This document shows, piece by piece, positions 17,242 to 25,107 of a stretch of DNA of 55,961 nucleotides (position 1 is its first letter; each line of letters starts with the position of its first letter). The DNA is from JAEUIG01 sp046349775 (GTDB taxonomy: Bacteria; Planctomycetota; Planctomycetia; Planctomycetales; Planctomycetaceae), in the NCBI GenBank assembly GCA_046349775.1, contig JAXMBS010000036.1, forward strand, positions 1 to 55,961, given 5' to 3'. The notes beneath the pieces were generated by a model, which ran no database searches, was not told where the DNA came from, and saw nothing but the letters and a program-made list of their open reading frames with translations. The position numbers were made by a program, and so were the translations under genes.

Positions 17242-18243
17242 ATGAAGTTCACCTTCGCTCCTGAATCGCGGCCTTTGGAAGGCTACACGATCAAGCGCGC
17301 CATTTATCGCGGCGGGTTTGGCGAGGTGTACTACGCGCTCACCGACGCCGGGCGTGAAGTCGCGCTGAAGCTGCTCCAGAATAATACCGAGGTGGAGCTG
17401 CGCGGCGTGCAGCAGTGCCTGAACCTGAGCCATCCGAATCTGGTTACGATCTTCGACATCCGCCAGGACGGCGACGGCGACCACTGGATCCTGATGGAGT
17501 TCGTCGCCGGTGAAACTCTCGACGTCTCGCTCCGCCGGCACCCCCAGGGGATGCCGATGGAGGAAATTCGCCGCTGGGTGCCGGGCCTGGCGGCCGGCGT
17601 CACGTTCCTCCACGACCGCGGCATCGTCCACCGCGACCTGAAGCCGGCGAACGTGTTCATCGAGAACAACGTCGTCAAAGTCGGCGACGTGGGCCTGTCG
17701 AAGTTCATCGCCCCCAGCAAGCGCAGTGCCCACACGCAGAGCGTCGGCACCGTCTATTACATGGCCCCGGAAGTTGCGAAGGGGAAGTACGGCAAGGAAG
17801 TCGACGTCTACGCGATCGGCATCATGCTGTACGAGATGCTCAGCGGGCATGTTCCGTTTGACGGGGAATCGACCGGCGAAATCTTGATGAAGCATCTTTC
17901 GGAAGCCCCCAACCTGTCGATCCTGCCGCCGCGGCTGCAGCCGGTGATCGCCCGCGCGCTGGAAAAGGACCCGGCGCGACGGTTTCCGACAGTGGCTGCA
18001 CTCGCAGAGTCATTTGAGCGGGCGGTCCTCGGCAAGCCATTGGTGCTTGATATTCCGGAAGCATCGTTTGTCGCGGCAACGGTCAATGGCGCGTCGCCGC
18101 ATGCCGCCAGTCACAGGATGGAGACGGCTGAATCGTCTCGGCATTCGGGACGCGGACAGCGGACGATCCTGGGGATGAATCTCTGGGTATTCGGCGGACT
18201 GCTGGGCCTGTTGTTCTCAATGATGAGCGCGCACCGCCGCTGA
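17242..18243 (+). CDS. Eukaryotic-like Ser/Thr protein kinase
   Basis: The intact frame gives 333 residues. The kinase domain covers about 15-260: glycine loop YRGGFGEVYYA, VALKLL (ATP-anchoring Lys), HRDLKPANVF catalytic loop, metal-binding GDVGLSKF (DVG instead of DFG), MAPEV, and DVYAIGIMLYEMLSGHVPF. Residues from about 310 start a membrane helix (MNLWVFGGLLGLLFSMM), where the frame ends. Downstream frames continue as membrane segments, so the true protein probably had a polytopic C-terminus. It should phosphorylate Ser/Thr on cytosolic partners, perhaps the adjacent FHA protein. The ATG at 17242 is preceded by CTGACC-type word repeats. Confidence 0.9.
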   Translation: MKFTFAPESRPLEGYTIKRAIYRGGFGEVYYALTDAGREVALKLLQNNTEVELRGVQQCLNLSHPNLVTIFDIRQDGDGDHWILMEFVAGETLDVSLRRHPQGMPMEEIRRWVPGLAAGVTFLHDRGIVHRDLKPANVFIENNVVKVGDVGLSKFIAPSKRSAHTQSVGTVYYMAPEVAKGKYGKEVDVYAIGIMLYEMLSGHVPFDGESTGEILMKHLSEAPNLSILPPRLQPVIARALEKDPARRFPTVAALAESFERAVLGKPLVLDIPEASFVAATVNGASPHAASHRMETAESSRHSGRGQRTILGMNLWVFGGLLGLLFSMMSAHRR

Positions 18244-19156
18244 CAGTGCTGTCGATCGCAGCGATCGCCTACGGCGCGCATCGTTCGACGGCCGTGCGGC
18301 CGGTCGGGACCGTCTTGGGGCCAATTATTCATCCGCACCGCCATCCCCTTGGCGACTGCCCCGGCTGCTGCTCCGGCGTTGCCGCAGGTCCAGCAGCACG
18401 GAGCGCCCTGGTCACCGCGCGTCAGTAAGAGCGCCCGTGCTGACGCCGCGTACGATCCGCACGGTCGGCCGCAATCGGGTCGCGCATTTTGCCGAAGTGC
18501 CGCCGTTGCCGCGCTCCTCACCGCCGTCTTTGCATGCGTCGCGGTTTTGCTCCGGTTCCTCGGTGCGCGTCCGGCAGCATCAGGTGGACCTGTCGCACGG
18601 ACCTGTGGGAATGTTCAATCGGCTGCTGGAGAGTCTCTGGGGTTCCGGTCACGCCATTGATCCGGACTTGTCGGCGTGTTCGGCATCACGTCGCTCGCCG
18701 CTGCGTGGGGGCTGCTGGGTATGAACAGCCTGCTGGAAGGCCGGTCGTACGGCCCCGGCATGCGACGCGATGCTGTTCCTGTTGGGCTGCGTTGTCGGCG
18801 AAGTCGCCTGGGGGCTCAGCGACGTGTTGTTTGTGCACCTTCCGGACAGCCGTGAGGCGGCGTTCCATTCCATCAACTCGCATCCGCTGATCGAGTCGAC
18901 CGGCCCGACGTGCCTGGGCTACGTCGTGTTCTTTGGATTGCTGTTCGGCCTGCGGCGCTGGTGGTGGCTGACGGACAGCTACCGTCCCAAGCGGTTCCGG
19001 GTCATGTCGGTACTGCTGACGATGGCGCTCGCCGCCGCATTGATGTTTGTCTTCGAGTTCGAATTCGGCTGGGGAATCGTCTGGGCCGGCGTGATTTCGA
19101 GCGTGGTGCAACTGTCGTCCGCCTGGACCCCGCCGGCGGCCCGAATCCAGGGGTAA
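18244..19156 (+). pseudogene. Frameshifted membrane C-terminus of the kinase or separate membrane protein
   Basis: Hydrophobic pieces occur in changing frames: AAVAALLTAVFACVAVLLRF (about 18500-18570), FGITSLAAAWGLLGMNSLLE (about 18675-18735), and a clean final frame 18770-19156 with AMLFLLGCVVGEVAWGLSDV, LGYVVFFGLLFGLRRWWW and VMSVLLTMALAAALMFVFEF. The pieces line up as about five or six membrane helices joined by indels near 18240, 18570, 18650 and 18765. They probably form one protein with the kinase, since planctomycete kinases often carry such membrane tails. If the last part is separate, it is a 128-residue membrane protein starting at 18770. Confidence 0.6.
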
Positions 19157-19159
19157 GCG

Positions 19160-19273
19160 ATGCTTGGAATCGGCGTCATTGAGCAGGTGGTGCTTTTCGT
19201 GGTGTTTCTGGCCGTCTGTGTTGTGTCCGTGATCCTCGTTATGGCAGCCTTGAAATACCTGAAACAGCATTGA
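19160..19273 (+). CDS. 37-residue single-helix membrane peptide
   Basis: An ATG at 19160, four bases after the preceding stop, opens 37 codons that encode one long hydrophobic helix (VVLFVVFLAVCVVSVILVMA) with a Lys-rich end (KYLKQH). It ends in TGA directly before the next gene. The tight spacing on both sides supports a real small membrane protein, perhaps a subunit or regulator of its neighbours. Its start (MLGIGVIEQVV) resembles the start of the next protein (MGLGIVEIIIL), hinting at duplication. Confidence 0.55.
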   Translation: MLGIGVIEQVVLFVVFLAVCVVSVILVMAALKYLKQH

Positions 19274-19288
19274 GTGACGGAGACAGCT

Positions 19289-20575
19289 ATGGGACTCGGA
19301 ATCGTCGAAATCATCATTCTGCTCGTCGTGTGCGCGCTCGTGATCGCCGCGCTGCGAAATCCGTCCTGGAAGACGCTCGTGGCACTGCCACTGGGAATCC
19401 TGTTGCTGCTCGGGACCGCGACAATCGTCTGGTCGCTGGCGGCTTATCGAGTCCATGACGTTCCCAACGCACGCGTCGAAATGCAGAACCTGAGGCTTGA
19501 GCAGCACCCGTCATCGTGGCGGGACCACTTCGTCTCCGAAGCGGGAGCCGGCGTGTCCTCCCCGGTGCCAGGTCCCAAGGGGCTGAAAATGCTGTTTCTC
19601 ATTGTCCCGGTGATGCTGGCCGTCGCGCTGTTTGTCACGATTCCCATCCTGGGCCGTAAATGGATCAGTGAGCATCGTGCGATCGTCATCCCGGCGGTAT
19701 GCATATTGGGAGTCGCTTTCGTTGCTTTGTCTGCGGTGGGGAGCGTGGGCGTCTACGTGGCACGGGCGTCGGTCGTTTCGGCCGACGAAGTTCGCCGGAC
19801 GGAAATCGCGAGTCGGTTGCGCGAGATTGGGGAGTCGCTCCATCAGAAGTCGGCGCGCGAGAAGAAAGTGCCGGTTGTCGCCGTCCAGCCGGCAGCGTCA
19901 GAGTCTGACGAAAACAGTGAATCAGCAGCTGAGGCCGCCGCTGCAGCGTCAGGAAGTTCCGATATCGGGACGACGGCGGAGACGCCTGTCGCCACCGAAA
20001 CGCCGGCGGCAGCCACCGCCGAGGCCACCCCTCCCCCAGCAGCGTTGCCCGACTGGATTCGCGGTCACGAGCTCGAGATCAACGACGTGACTCGCACGCC
20101 AATTCTGCTGGCGAGCGAGCAATGGTCGAGCGTACCGGAGAGTGAAGTCCAGATCGAGCAGTTGGCGGAGGTCGCCATCCTGCAACAGTTGCGGTTGCAG
20201 CGGCCCGATCTCGACGGCTGGCGGCCGAGCAAGGATTTCATCCACCAGAGCGGCGCGATCCGCCAGCGGTTCGTCGAACAGACATCGCTCAAGGTCGGCG
20301 AGGTCGAAATGCCCATGTACCGCTCCTACTGGCAGTTGGCGGTGACGCCGCAAGTCAACGACATGGCCTATCAGGAGTGGAAAGCGACTGCGATCGAGCG
20401 CAGGATCCTGTGGCTCGGCGGCGGTGCAGGCGGCCTGACGCTGCTGTTCGGCGCGATCGCGGCTGCCCTGCGAATCGACGCTTCCCGGTCCAGCCGCTAT
20501 CGTGGACGAACGGTGGCCGCCGCCGTCGGCATCGTGGCGATGCTCGGAGCCGCTGCCGCACTCGCGATTGCCTGA
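19289..20575 (+). CDS. Hypothetical multi-pass membrane protein with low-complexity linker
   Basis: About 428 residues. The ATG at 19289 is chosen because GGAG lies 7 nt upstream; a GTG at 19274 abutting the previous stop is possible. Membrane helices: residues 3-22, about 30-50, about 105-125, about 135-160, and two near the C-terminus (about 365-385 and 405-425). Residues 190-255 are Ala/Glu/Thr/Pro-rich with alternating charge, a flexible linker. A conserved-looking soluble block follows (DWIRGHELEINDVTRTPILL, then ILQQLRLQRPDLDGWRPSKD). No family was recognised. It closes the kinase cluster and may be its membrane partner. Confidence 0.7.
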   Translation: MGLGIVEIIILLVVCALVIAALRNPSWKTLVALPLGILLLLGTATIVWSLAAYRVHDVPNARVEMQNLRLEQHPSSWRDHFVSEAGAGVSSPVPGPKGLKMLFLIVPVMLAVALFVTIPILGRKWISEHRAIVIPAVCILGVAFVALSAVGSVGVYVARASVVSADEVRRTEIASRLREIGESLHQKSAREKKVPVVAVQPAASESDENSESAAEAAAAASGSSDIGTTAETPVATETPAAATAEATPPPAALPDWIRGHELEINDVTRTPILLASEQWSSVPESEVQIEQLAEVAILQQLRLQRPDLDGWRPSKDFIHQSGAIRQRFVEQTSLKVGEVEMPMYRSYWQLAVTPQVNDMAYQEWKATAIERRILWLGGGAGGLTLLFGAIAAALRIDASRSSRYRGRTVAAAVGIVAMLGAAAALAIA

Positions 20576-20586
20576 CGACCACGCGC

Positions 20587-20662
20587 GGGTGCCACTGGCT
20601 CCGCCAGTGCGATGCACGTTGATCGCCCAAGATCAGTTGCACTGGCAAAGCCAGTGGCACCC
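20587..20662. repeat. Paired GTGCCACTGGC palindromes
   Basis: GGGTGCCACTGGCTCCGCCA (20587 on) and GCACTGGCAAAGCCAGTGGC (20639 on) are each short hairpins; as 24-nt arms they are also complementary to each other at 22 of 24 positions. This is a REP/BIME-like element in the spacer between two plus-strand genes. Confidence 0.7.
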
Positions 20663-20702
20663 AACCCGACTCCTTCGTCGTGACTGTGATAATCTGACAA
20701 CC

Positions 20703-20927
20703 ATGCGCCGCGCGCGACGCGCTCTCCGGATCCCCCTGCTCGCACTGGCCATCCTCATCGGCTATGTGTCGAGCGTCGGCCCGGCCAGCGTCCTCGCCGA
20801 TCGTTACCCGCTGCTGCGGGAGTACCTCGCTTTCTATTACGGCCCCCTGATCGTCGTCGCCCGCAGTACACCTCTCGCCTACCCCTTGCTGTCCTACGAA
20901 AACTGGTGGCGTGACACCTTCCGCTGA
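20703..20927 (+). CDS. Small hypothetical protein with N-terminal membrane segment
   Basis: A 74-residue protein: a basic start (MRRARRALR), then a hydrophobic segment (IPLLALAILIGYVSSV), then a Tyr/Leu-rich region (YPLLREYLAFYYGPLIVV and YPLLSYENWW). It could be an inner-membrane protein with a short exported tail. A GATAAT box lies 11 nt upstream of the ATG. It is followed after 60 nt by the sigma-factor gene. No family was recognised. Confidence 0.5.
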   Translation: MRRARRALRIPLLALAILIGYVSSVGPASVLADRYPLLREYLAFYYGPLIVVARSTPLAYPLLSYENWWRDTFR

Positions 20928-20950
20928 CGCATGCGGCGACCATTCAAGAA

Positions 20951-20980
20951 CAATTGACAATTAACCATTAACAATTGACC
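20951..20980 (+). repeat. CAATTGAC word leader
   Basis: The tract reads CAATTGACAATTAACC and ATTAACAATTGACC, ending 7 nt before the ATG of the sigma-factor gene (20988). It is an A/C-rich, G-poor leader without Shine-Dalgarno, sharing words with 9633-9717 and 38605-38697. Confidence 0.5.
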
Positions 20981-20987
20981 CTCCCCG

Positions 20988-21620
20988 ATGCCTGCCGACG
21001 AAACCGACAAGCTGCTCGTCGCCCGCATCCGCCGCCAGGAACCGGATGCCTGGCAGGAATGCATCGACCGCTTTGAAGGTCGTCTCCTCGCCTTCGCCGA
21101 CAGCCGCCTCCGCGACCGCTCCACCGCCGAAGACGTCGTCCAGGAAACCTTCCTCGGGTTCCTCACCGCCCTGCCGAACTACGACGACCAGACGCCGCTG
21201 GAAAACTTCCTGTTCGCGATCGCCGCGCACAAGCTGACCGACATCCTCCGCAAGCTCGGCCGCCGCCCCCCGTTGACGCCGATTGCTTCCGACGGCTCCG
21301 GCTCCGAACCGGCCGCCCGCACGCGCGTCGCTTCCAGCCTGATCCGCAGCCAGGAACGCCAGTCCCACGAACAGCGGATCGTTGCCGACTGCCTGAGTGC
21401 ACTCGTCCAGCAATGGATCGAGCGCGGCGAGTACGAACGTCTCCGCTGCATCGAGCTGCTGTTCGTCCTCGGCCATGCCAACAAGGATGTGGCGACGCGG
21501 CTCAACATCAGCGAGCAGGCGGTCGCCAACCACAAGCATTTCGTCGTCGCGAAACTCCGCGACGCCGCTCAGCAGAACCCGCAGGTGAAATTCGACGCGG
21601 TCGCACTGGGCTTGGAATAG
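20988..21620 (+). CDS. RNA polymerase sigma factor, ECF type
   Basis: A 210-residue sigma-70 family protein without region 1 or 3. Region 2 (residues 8-85) includes the core-binding SRLRDRSTAEDVVQETFLGF. Region 4 (about 125-200) includes LLFVLGHANKDVATRLNISE and QAVANHKHFVVAKLRD, a helix-turn-helix for the -35 element. The linker of about 30 residues (TPIASDGSGSEPAAR) is usual for ECF factors. No anti-sigma factor is adjacent, so control may come from the nearby kinase and membrane genes, as in planctomycete ECF groups; that link is inference. Confidence 0.85.
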   Translation: MPADETDKLLVARIRRQEPDAWQECIDRFEGRLLAFADSRLRDRSTAEDVVQETFLGFLTALPNYDDQTPLENFLFAIAAHKLTDILRKLGRRPPLTPIASDGSGSEPAARTRVASSLIRSQERQSHEQRIVADCLSALVQQWIERGEYERLRCIELLFVLGHANKDVATRLNISEQAVANHKHFVVAKLRDAAQQNPQVKFDAVALGLE

Positions 21621-21667
21621 CTGCCCGACAGTCAGTCGTTGCCAGCAAGACCGACCAGACCGAAGCG

Positions 21668-21794
21668 CCAGCGAGGGCGTGCACAGACTCGCGATTTCAC
21701 CACAGAGTGCACAGAGATCACGGAGTGAATGGTCAACGCCAACTACGCTTCGTGGCCTCAGTGGTCTCCGTGGTGAATCTTCAAGCTGCCTGAC
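21668..21794. repeat. Dispersed foldback element, copy 1 (CACAGAG/CTCCGTG type)
   Basis: The core has CACCACAGAGTGCACAGAG and CACGGAG on the left and GTGGTCTCCGTGGTGAA on the right, so it folds back. It shares both flanks with a second copy at 47805-47928: the GCGTGCACA lead-in and the CAAGCTGCCTGAC end. It lies between the sigma factor and the alpha-E gene, which converge on it. Confidence 0.65.
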
Positions 21795-21824
21795 GATGAG
21801 GACTGGCCAAATCACTTCGGCCCG

Positions 21825-22802
21825 TCACTGCCGCTGCGTCTGCATCTGCATCGCCGTCACCGGCTGCGCCGCAAAGAACGTCTCGTTGATCGCTGCCCCG
21901 ACGGCATTCAGTTGATCCTGGAACCGGTCGATGTATTCGTGCAGGCCGTTCTGAACGATGAAGTCCACGTCGGTGTATTCGAGCTCCGATCGCAGGCGTC
22001 CGAGGCGCTGCTGCGCTGCATTGCAATAGGTTCCCGGCGCGGTCTTGCAGATCTGATGCAGCGATTCGTCGGCGCCGCTGATGCAGAACCGCGCCGCCCG
22101 CGGAAACGCGCGGTCCAGAATCAAAAATTGCACCACGCGCCGCACAGTGATCGCATGGTGCCGCTTGCGATACATCTCAAATCCGCTGACCGACCGCAGC
22201 ACGGCCGACCACTGCAGATCATCCAGCGTCGTCCCGACGTCCTGCACCTGCGGCAAAAGCGTGAAGTACTTCACATCCAGGATGCGGCTGGTCTTGTCGG
22301 CGCGTTCGAGCAGTCGCCCCAGGTTGGCGAAATGCCAGCCCTTGTCGTGCGACATCGTCGCGTCCAGGACACCGTTGAACAGATGGCTGTGCTGTTTGAC
22401 GGCGCCGAAGAAATCCGCCGGCTGCGGAGGCAGCGTGCTGCCGGCGGCATTCCGCACGAACAGATAGAACTCGTTGAGCTGCTCCCACGCCTCTGACGAG
22501 ATGGCTTCCCGCACAGTGCGGGCGTTCTCGCGCGCTGCGACCAGCGATGCGATGATCGAATTGGGATACTCGCGGTCGAACGCGAGAAACCGGATGACGT
22601 TGGCTTCGTTGGGTTCGCCGTAGTGTGCGGCAAAATACTCGTCGTCGCCGGTCGTGTTGACCAGCGGCGCCCACTCCCGGCCGGCGTCTTGCGGCGAATC
22701 GAGCAGCAGGTTCAACGTGACGTCGATGAACCGCGCGAGGTTTTCCGCGCGCTCGACGTAGCGGGCCATCCAGTAGATCGAATCAGCAACTCGGCTCAGC
22801 AT
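21825..22802 (-). CDS. Alpha-E domain protein
   Basis: A 325-residue, nearly all-helical protein. It opens with MLSRVADSIYWMARYVERAE, the signature start of the alpha-E family, and continues with ENLARFIDVTLNLLLD, GWHFANLGRLLERADKTSRI and DLQWSAVLRSVSGFEMYR. The start at 22802 is fixed by this signature although the frame is open much further upstream. Alpha-E proteins are almost always encoded next to a circularly permuted ATP-grasp protein, as here, and often a transglutaminase. A peptide-ligation or modification role has been proposed, but the substrate is unknown. The spacer to the ATP-grasp gene is made entirely of word repeats. Confidence 0.9.
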   Translation of the reverse strand: MLSRVADSIYWMARYVERAENLARFIDVTLNLLLDSPQDAGREWAPLVNTTGDDEYFAAHYGEPNEANVIRFLAFDREYPNSIIASLVAARENARTVREAISSEAWEQLNEFYLFVRNAAGSTLPPQPADFFGAVKQHSHLFNGVLDATMSHDKGWHFANLGRLLERADKTSRILDVKYFTLLPQVQDVGTTLDDLQWSAVLRSVSGFEMYRKRHHAITVRRVVQFLILDRAFPRAARFCISGADESLHQICKTAPGTYCNAAQQRLGRLRSELEYTDVDFIVQNGLHEYIDRFQDQLNAVGAAINETFFAAQPVTAMQMQTQRQ

Positions 22803-22879
22803 AAGGTCGATGGTCGATAGTCGGTGGTCGATAGACCAGGAAAGAGGCCGTTTCGGATTTCGTGCTTCGGATTTCGAAT
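22803..22879 (-). repeat. Intergenic spacer built from two word-repeat types
   Basis: On the coding (-) strand the spacer starts after the ATP-grasp stop with AAATTCGAAATCCGAAGC and ACGAAATCCGAAACGG, then changes to CTATCGACCACCGAC and TATCGACCATCGACC, ending 2 nt before the alpha-E ATG. Almost no unrepeated sequence is left and no Shine-Dalgarno is present, even though the two genes are likely co-transcribed. Confidence 0.6.
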
Positions 22880-24361
22880 TTAGAGCGTCGTTTCCGGCTC
22901 GGCCGCTTCCTCGCGCGAACGGGCCATGACCCACGTGTCCTTGCTGCCGCCGCCTTGCGAGGAGTTGACCACCAGCGATCCCTTGCGCAGGGCGACGCGC
23001 GTAAGTCCGCCGGGCAGCACCCAGATGTCCTGTCCATACAGGATGTACGGCCGCAGGTCGACATGCCGCCCTTCCAGGTGATCGTCGACCAGCGTCGGCA
23101 CCCGCGACAGCGACAATGTCGGTTGCGCAATGTACTCGCGCGGATGCGCCTCGATCTTTTTCGCGAACTCCGCCTGCTGCGCGGCCGTTGAGTGCGGTCC
23201 GATCAGCATGCCGTAACCGCCCGCTTCGTTCGCCGCCTTCACCACGAGCTCCGGCAGATGTGCCAGCACGTATGCGCGGTCTTCCGGCCGCGAACACAGG
23301 TACGTCGGCACGTTCGGCAGGATCGGCTCTTCATTGAGATAGAAACGGATCATCTCCGGCACGTAGGCGTAGATCACCTTGTCGTCAGCGATCCCGGTTC
23401 CGGGCGCATTGGCGAGGCCCACGTGTCCCCGGCGATAGACGTCGATCAATCCCGGAACGCCCAGCATCGAGTCCGGCCGGAACGCCTGCGGATCCAGGAA
23501 GTCGTCATCGATCCGCCGGTAAATCACATCGACGCGCTGCAGGCCGTCGGTCGTCCGCATGAAGACCCACCCGTCCTGAACGACGAGATCCCGTCCTTCG
23601 ACCAGCTCGATCCCCATCTGCTGCGCCAGAAACGAATGCTCGTAGTACGCTGAGTTGTAAATCCCCGGCGTCAGCAGCACGACGGTGGGATCGTTGACCC
23701 CGGTCGGGGCGAGGCTGGCCAGGGTGGCATACAGCCGGCTGGCGTAGTCCACCACCGGCCGCACCTGTGAGGCCGCGAACACCTGCGGAAAGCTCCGCTT
23801 CATCATCAGCCGGTTCTGCAGCACGTACGACACGCCGGACGGGCAGCGCATGTTGTCTTCGAGCACGTAGATGGCGCCGTCGCTGTGCCGGATCAGATCG
23901 GTCCCGGTGATGTGACACCAGACGTCGTGCGGCGGACGCAGGCCCTGGCAGGCTGCGCGATACGATTTCGCGTTCAGCACCAGTTCGCGCGGCACGACGC
24001 CGTCGTTCAGGATCTGCTGCTCGTGGTAGACGTCGTGGATGAACCGGTTGAGCGCCGAGATCCGCTGCTTGAGACCCGCTTCGATGTGCCCCCACTCGAA
24101 GGCCTCGACGATGCGGGGGACAATGTCGAACGGGAAGATGCGTTCCGTCCCCTGCTCATCACCGTAGACGGTGAACGTGATTCCCATGCGCAGCAGCGCA
24201 TGCTCAATTTCTGCCTGCCGCCGGCGCAACTCGCCCGGACTGAGGGAGTTGATCATTTCGACGAGCAGCCGCGACCCCGGCCGGGGCCGCCCCTCTGCGT
24301 CGATCAATTCGTCGTAGAACGCTTCCGTGCGGTAGGAGTGAAACGTGTGCTGGTCGGGCAT
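22880..24361 (-). CDS. Circularly permuted ATP-grasp protein (DUF404/DUF407)
   Basis: A 493-residue protein of the CP_ATPgrasp family. Visible blocks are FHSYRTEAFYDELIDAEGRP at the N-terminus, AEIEHALLRMGITFTVYGDE, NRFIHDVYHEQQIL, YVLEDNMRCPSGVSYVLQNR (substrate side), VLLTPGIYNSAYYEHSFLAQ and VKAANEAGGYGMLIGP (ATP-binding Lys and Gly-rich loop). The end, WVLPGGLTRVALRKGSLVVN plus SSQGGGSKDTWV, is characteristic. Such enzymes are predicted to form amide bonds with ATP, and partner alpha-E proteins. The length is normal, and the start at 24361 fits the family. No transglutaminase follows within the window. Confidence 0.92.
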   Translation of the reverse strand: MPDQHTFHSYRTEAFYDELIDAEGRPRPGSRLLVEMINSLSPGELRRRQAEIEHALLRMGITFTVYGDEQGTERIFPFDIVPRIVEAFEWGHIEAGLKQRISALNRFIHDVYHEQQILNDGVVPRELVLNAKSYRAACQGLRPPHDVWCHITGTDLIRHSDGAIYVLEDNMRCPSGVSYVLQNRLMMKRSFPQVFAASQVRPVVDYASRLYATLASLAPTGVNDPTVVLLTPGIYNSAYYEHSFLAQQMGIELVEGRDLVVQDGWVFMRTTDGLQRVDVIYRRIDDDFLDPQAFRPDSMLGVPGLIDVYRRGHVGLANAPGTGIADDKVIYAYVPEMIRFYLNEEPILPNVPTYLCSRPEDRAYVLAHLPELVVKAANEAGGYGMLIGPHSTAAQQAEFAKKIEAHPREYIAQPTLSLSRVPTLVDDHLEGRHVDLRPYILYGQDIWVLPGGLTRVALRKGSLVVNSSQGGGSKDTWVMARSREEAAEPETTL

Positions 24362-24501
24362 CAGAAGCGCAGCCGCTCAGGCGGGCACTCGCGGCAGCGG
24401 CCCGGAGCGCAGGCTCCACCGCCGGAAGTGAAATCACGAGAAGAGTGTGCCCGCTGGGGGCTGGCATGTCCAGTGAGCATGACCTGGCAATGGGTGTCCT
24501 G
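24362..24501. other. Spacer with GC-rich foldback sequence
   Basis: The stretch CAGCGGCCCGGAGCGCAGG followed by CTCCACCGCCGG contains opposing GGAGC/GCTCC-type words. It sits upstream of the ATP-grasp gene and downstream of the orphan gene at 24502. No gene is seen. Confidence 0.35.
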
Positions 24502-24930
24502 TCAGTATTCGCTTTCAAATTGGGACCGAGTCAGCATGCGCGACGCACTAAACAGCTTGCCGAACGAGCGCATTGTCTCATGCATTGGATGATCGAAGTG
24601 GAGTTCGGCCCGTTTGCGAAACAACCAAGAGAGGAGCGGTTGGCGGACGTGGTATTGAACCACCATCTGATTCTGCGCGGCGTCCGGCGGGCAGGAGAAG
24701 AAACAGATTTGGTAGCGAAACGCCGTTTCATTCAATACGGATTCGAAATAGACGCCCCAATCTTCGTCGCAACCGCCGTGGATCCAGTCAGGAATTGAGT
24801 GCCCGTGTTGGGCCAGATGAGATTCGAGCTTGCTGCACACGAATTTGCCGGCAGCAAGCCAAATGTCGTCTTCGTCAGAAATCGTCTCGTCTGGGACTGC
24901 GACGACACCAGCAACCACCCTGTCGGACAT
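24502..24930 (-). CDS. Hypothetical protein, unrecognised family
   Basis: A 142-residue soluble protein with no signal peptide. Visible features are ISDEDDIWLAAGKFVCSKL, HGHSIPDWIHGGCDEDWGVY, YQICFFSCPPDAAQNQMVVQ and a C-terminal FGKLFSASRMLTRSQFESEY. The acidic and aromatic-rich character with a central HGHSIPDW resembles small immunity-type or stress proteins, but that is only an impression. Base composition is less GC-rich than the surroundings. It is the last gene before the tRNA-Arg and its duplicated 5' half. Confidence 0.55.
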   Translation of the reverse strand: MSDRVVAGVVAVPDETISDEDDIWLAAGKFVCSKLESHLAQHGHSIPDWIHGGCDEDWGVYFESVLNETAFRYQICFFSCPPDAAQNQMVVQYHVRQPLLSWLFRKRAELHFDHPMHETMRSFGKLFSASRMLTRSQFESEY

Positions 24931-25032
24931 GGGAGGGAGGGGGCTGGGGACAGACGCAACTCAGAGTGTCGTCAAGTCCGCTGTGATCGCCATTTCGTAT
25001 TGGCGCACTGCTGCGAAAGCCCGTTCGGAAAT

Positions 25033-25106
25033 TACCCCCGGCAGGATTCGAACCTGCGACCTGCGGTTTAGGAAACCGCCGCTCTATCCAACTGAGCTAC
25101 GGGGAC
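25033..25106 (-). tRNA. tRNA-Arg (anticodon CCT)
   Basis: The minus strand reads GTCCCCGTAGCTCAGTTGG at the 5' end (acceptor and D-arm), then GGCGGTTTCCTAAACCGC as the anticodon arm with loop TTCCTAA (anticodon CCT, reading AGG), then GCAGGTTCGAATCCTGC as the T-arm and CGGGGGT with discriminator A. No CCA is encoded. The first two acceptor pairs are wobble pairs (G-U, U-G), which is unusual. The 5' half is duplicated 3.2 kb away at 28306-28345. Confidence 0.92.
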
Positions 25107-25107
25107 A
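25068..25107. repeat. 40-bp direct repeat, copy 1 (tRNA-Arg 5' half; attachment-site-like)
   Basis: These 40 bases run from the anticodon loop through the 5' end of the tRNA plus one base, and recur exactly at 28306-28345. After one mismatch four more bases (GCGC) also agree. A tRNA fragment repeated exactly at both ends of a segment is the usual footprint of site-specific integration. The core starts in the anticodon loop. Confidence 0.75.

Noticed and set aside
22803..23297. Upstream extension of the alpha-E frame
   Set aside because: The alpha-E signature begins exactly at 22802; the extension runs through word repeats and the ATP-grasp gene.
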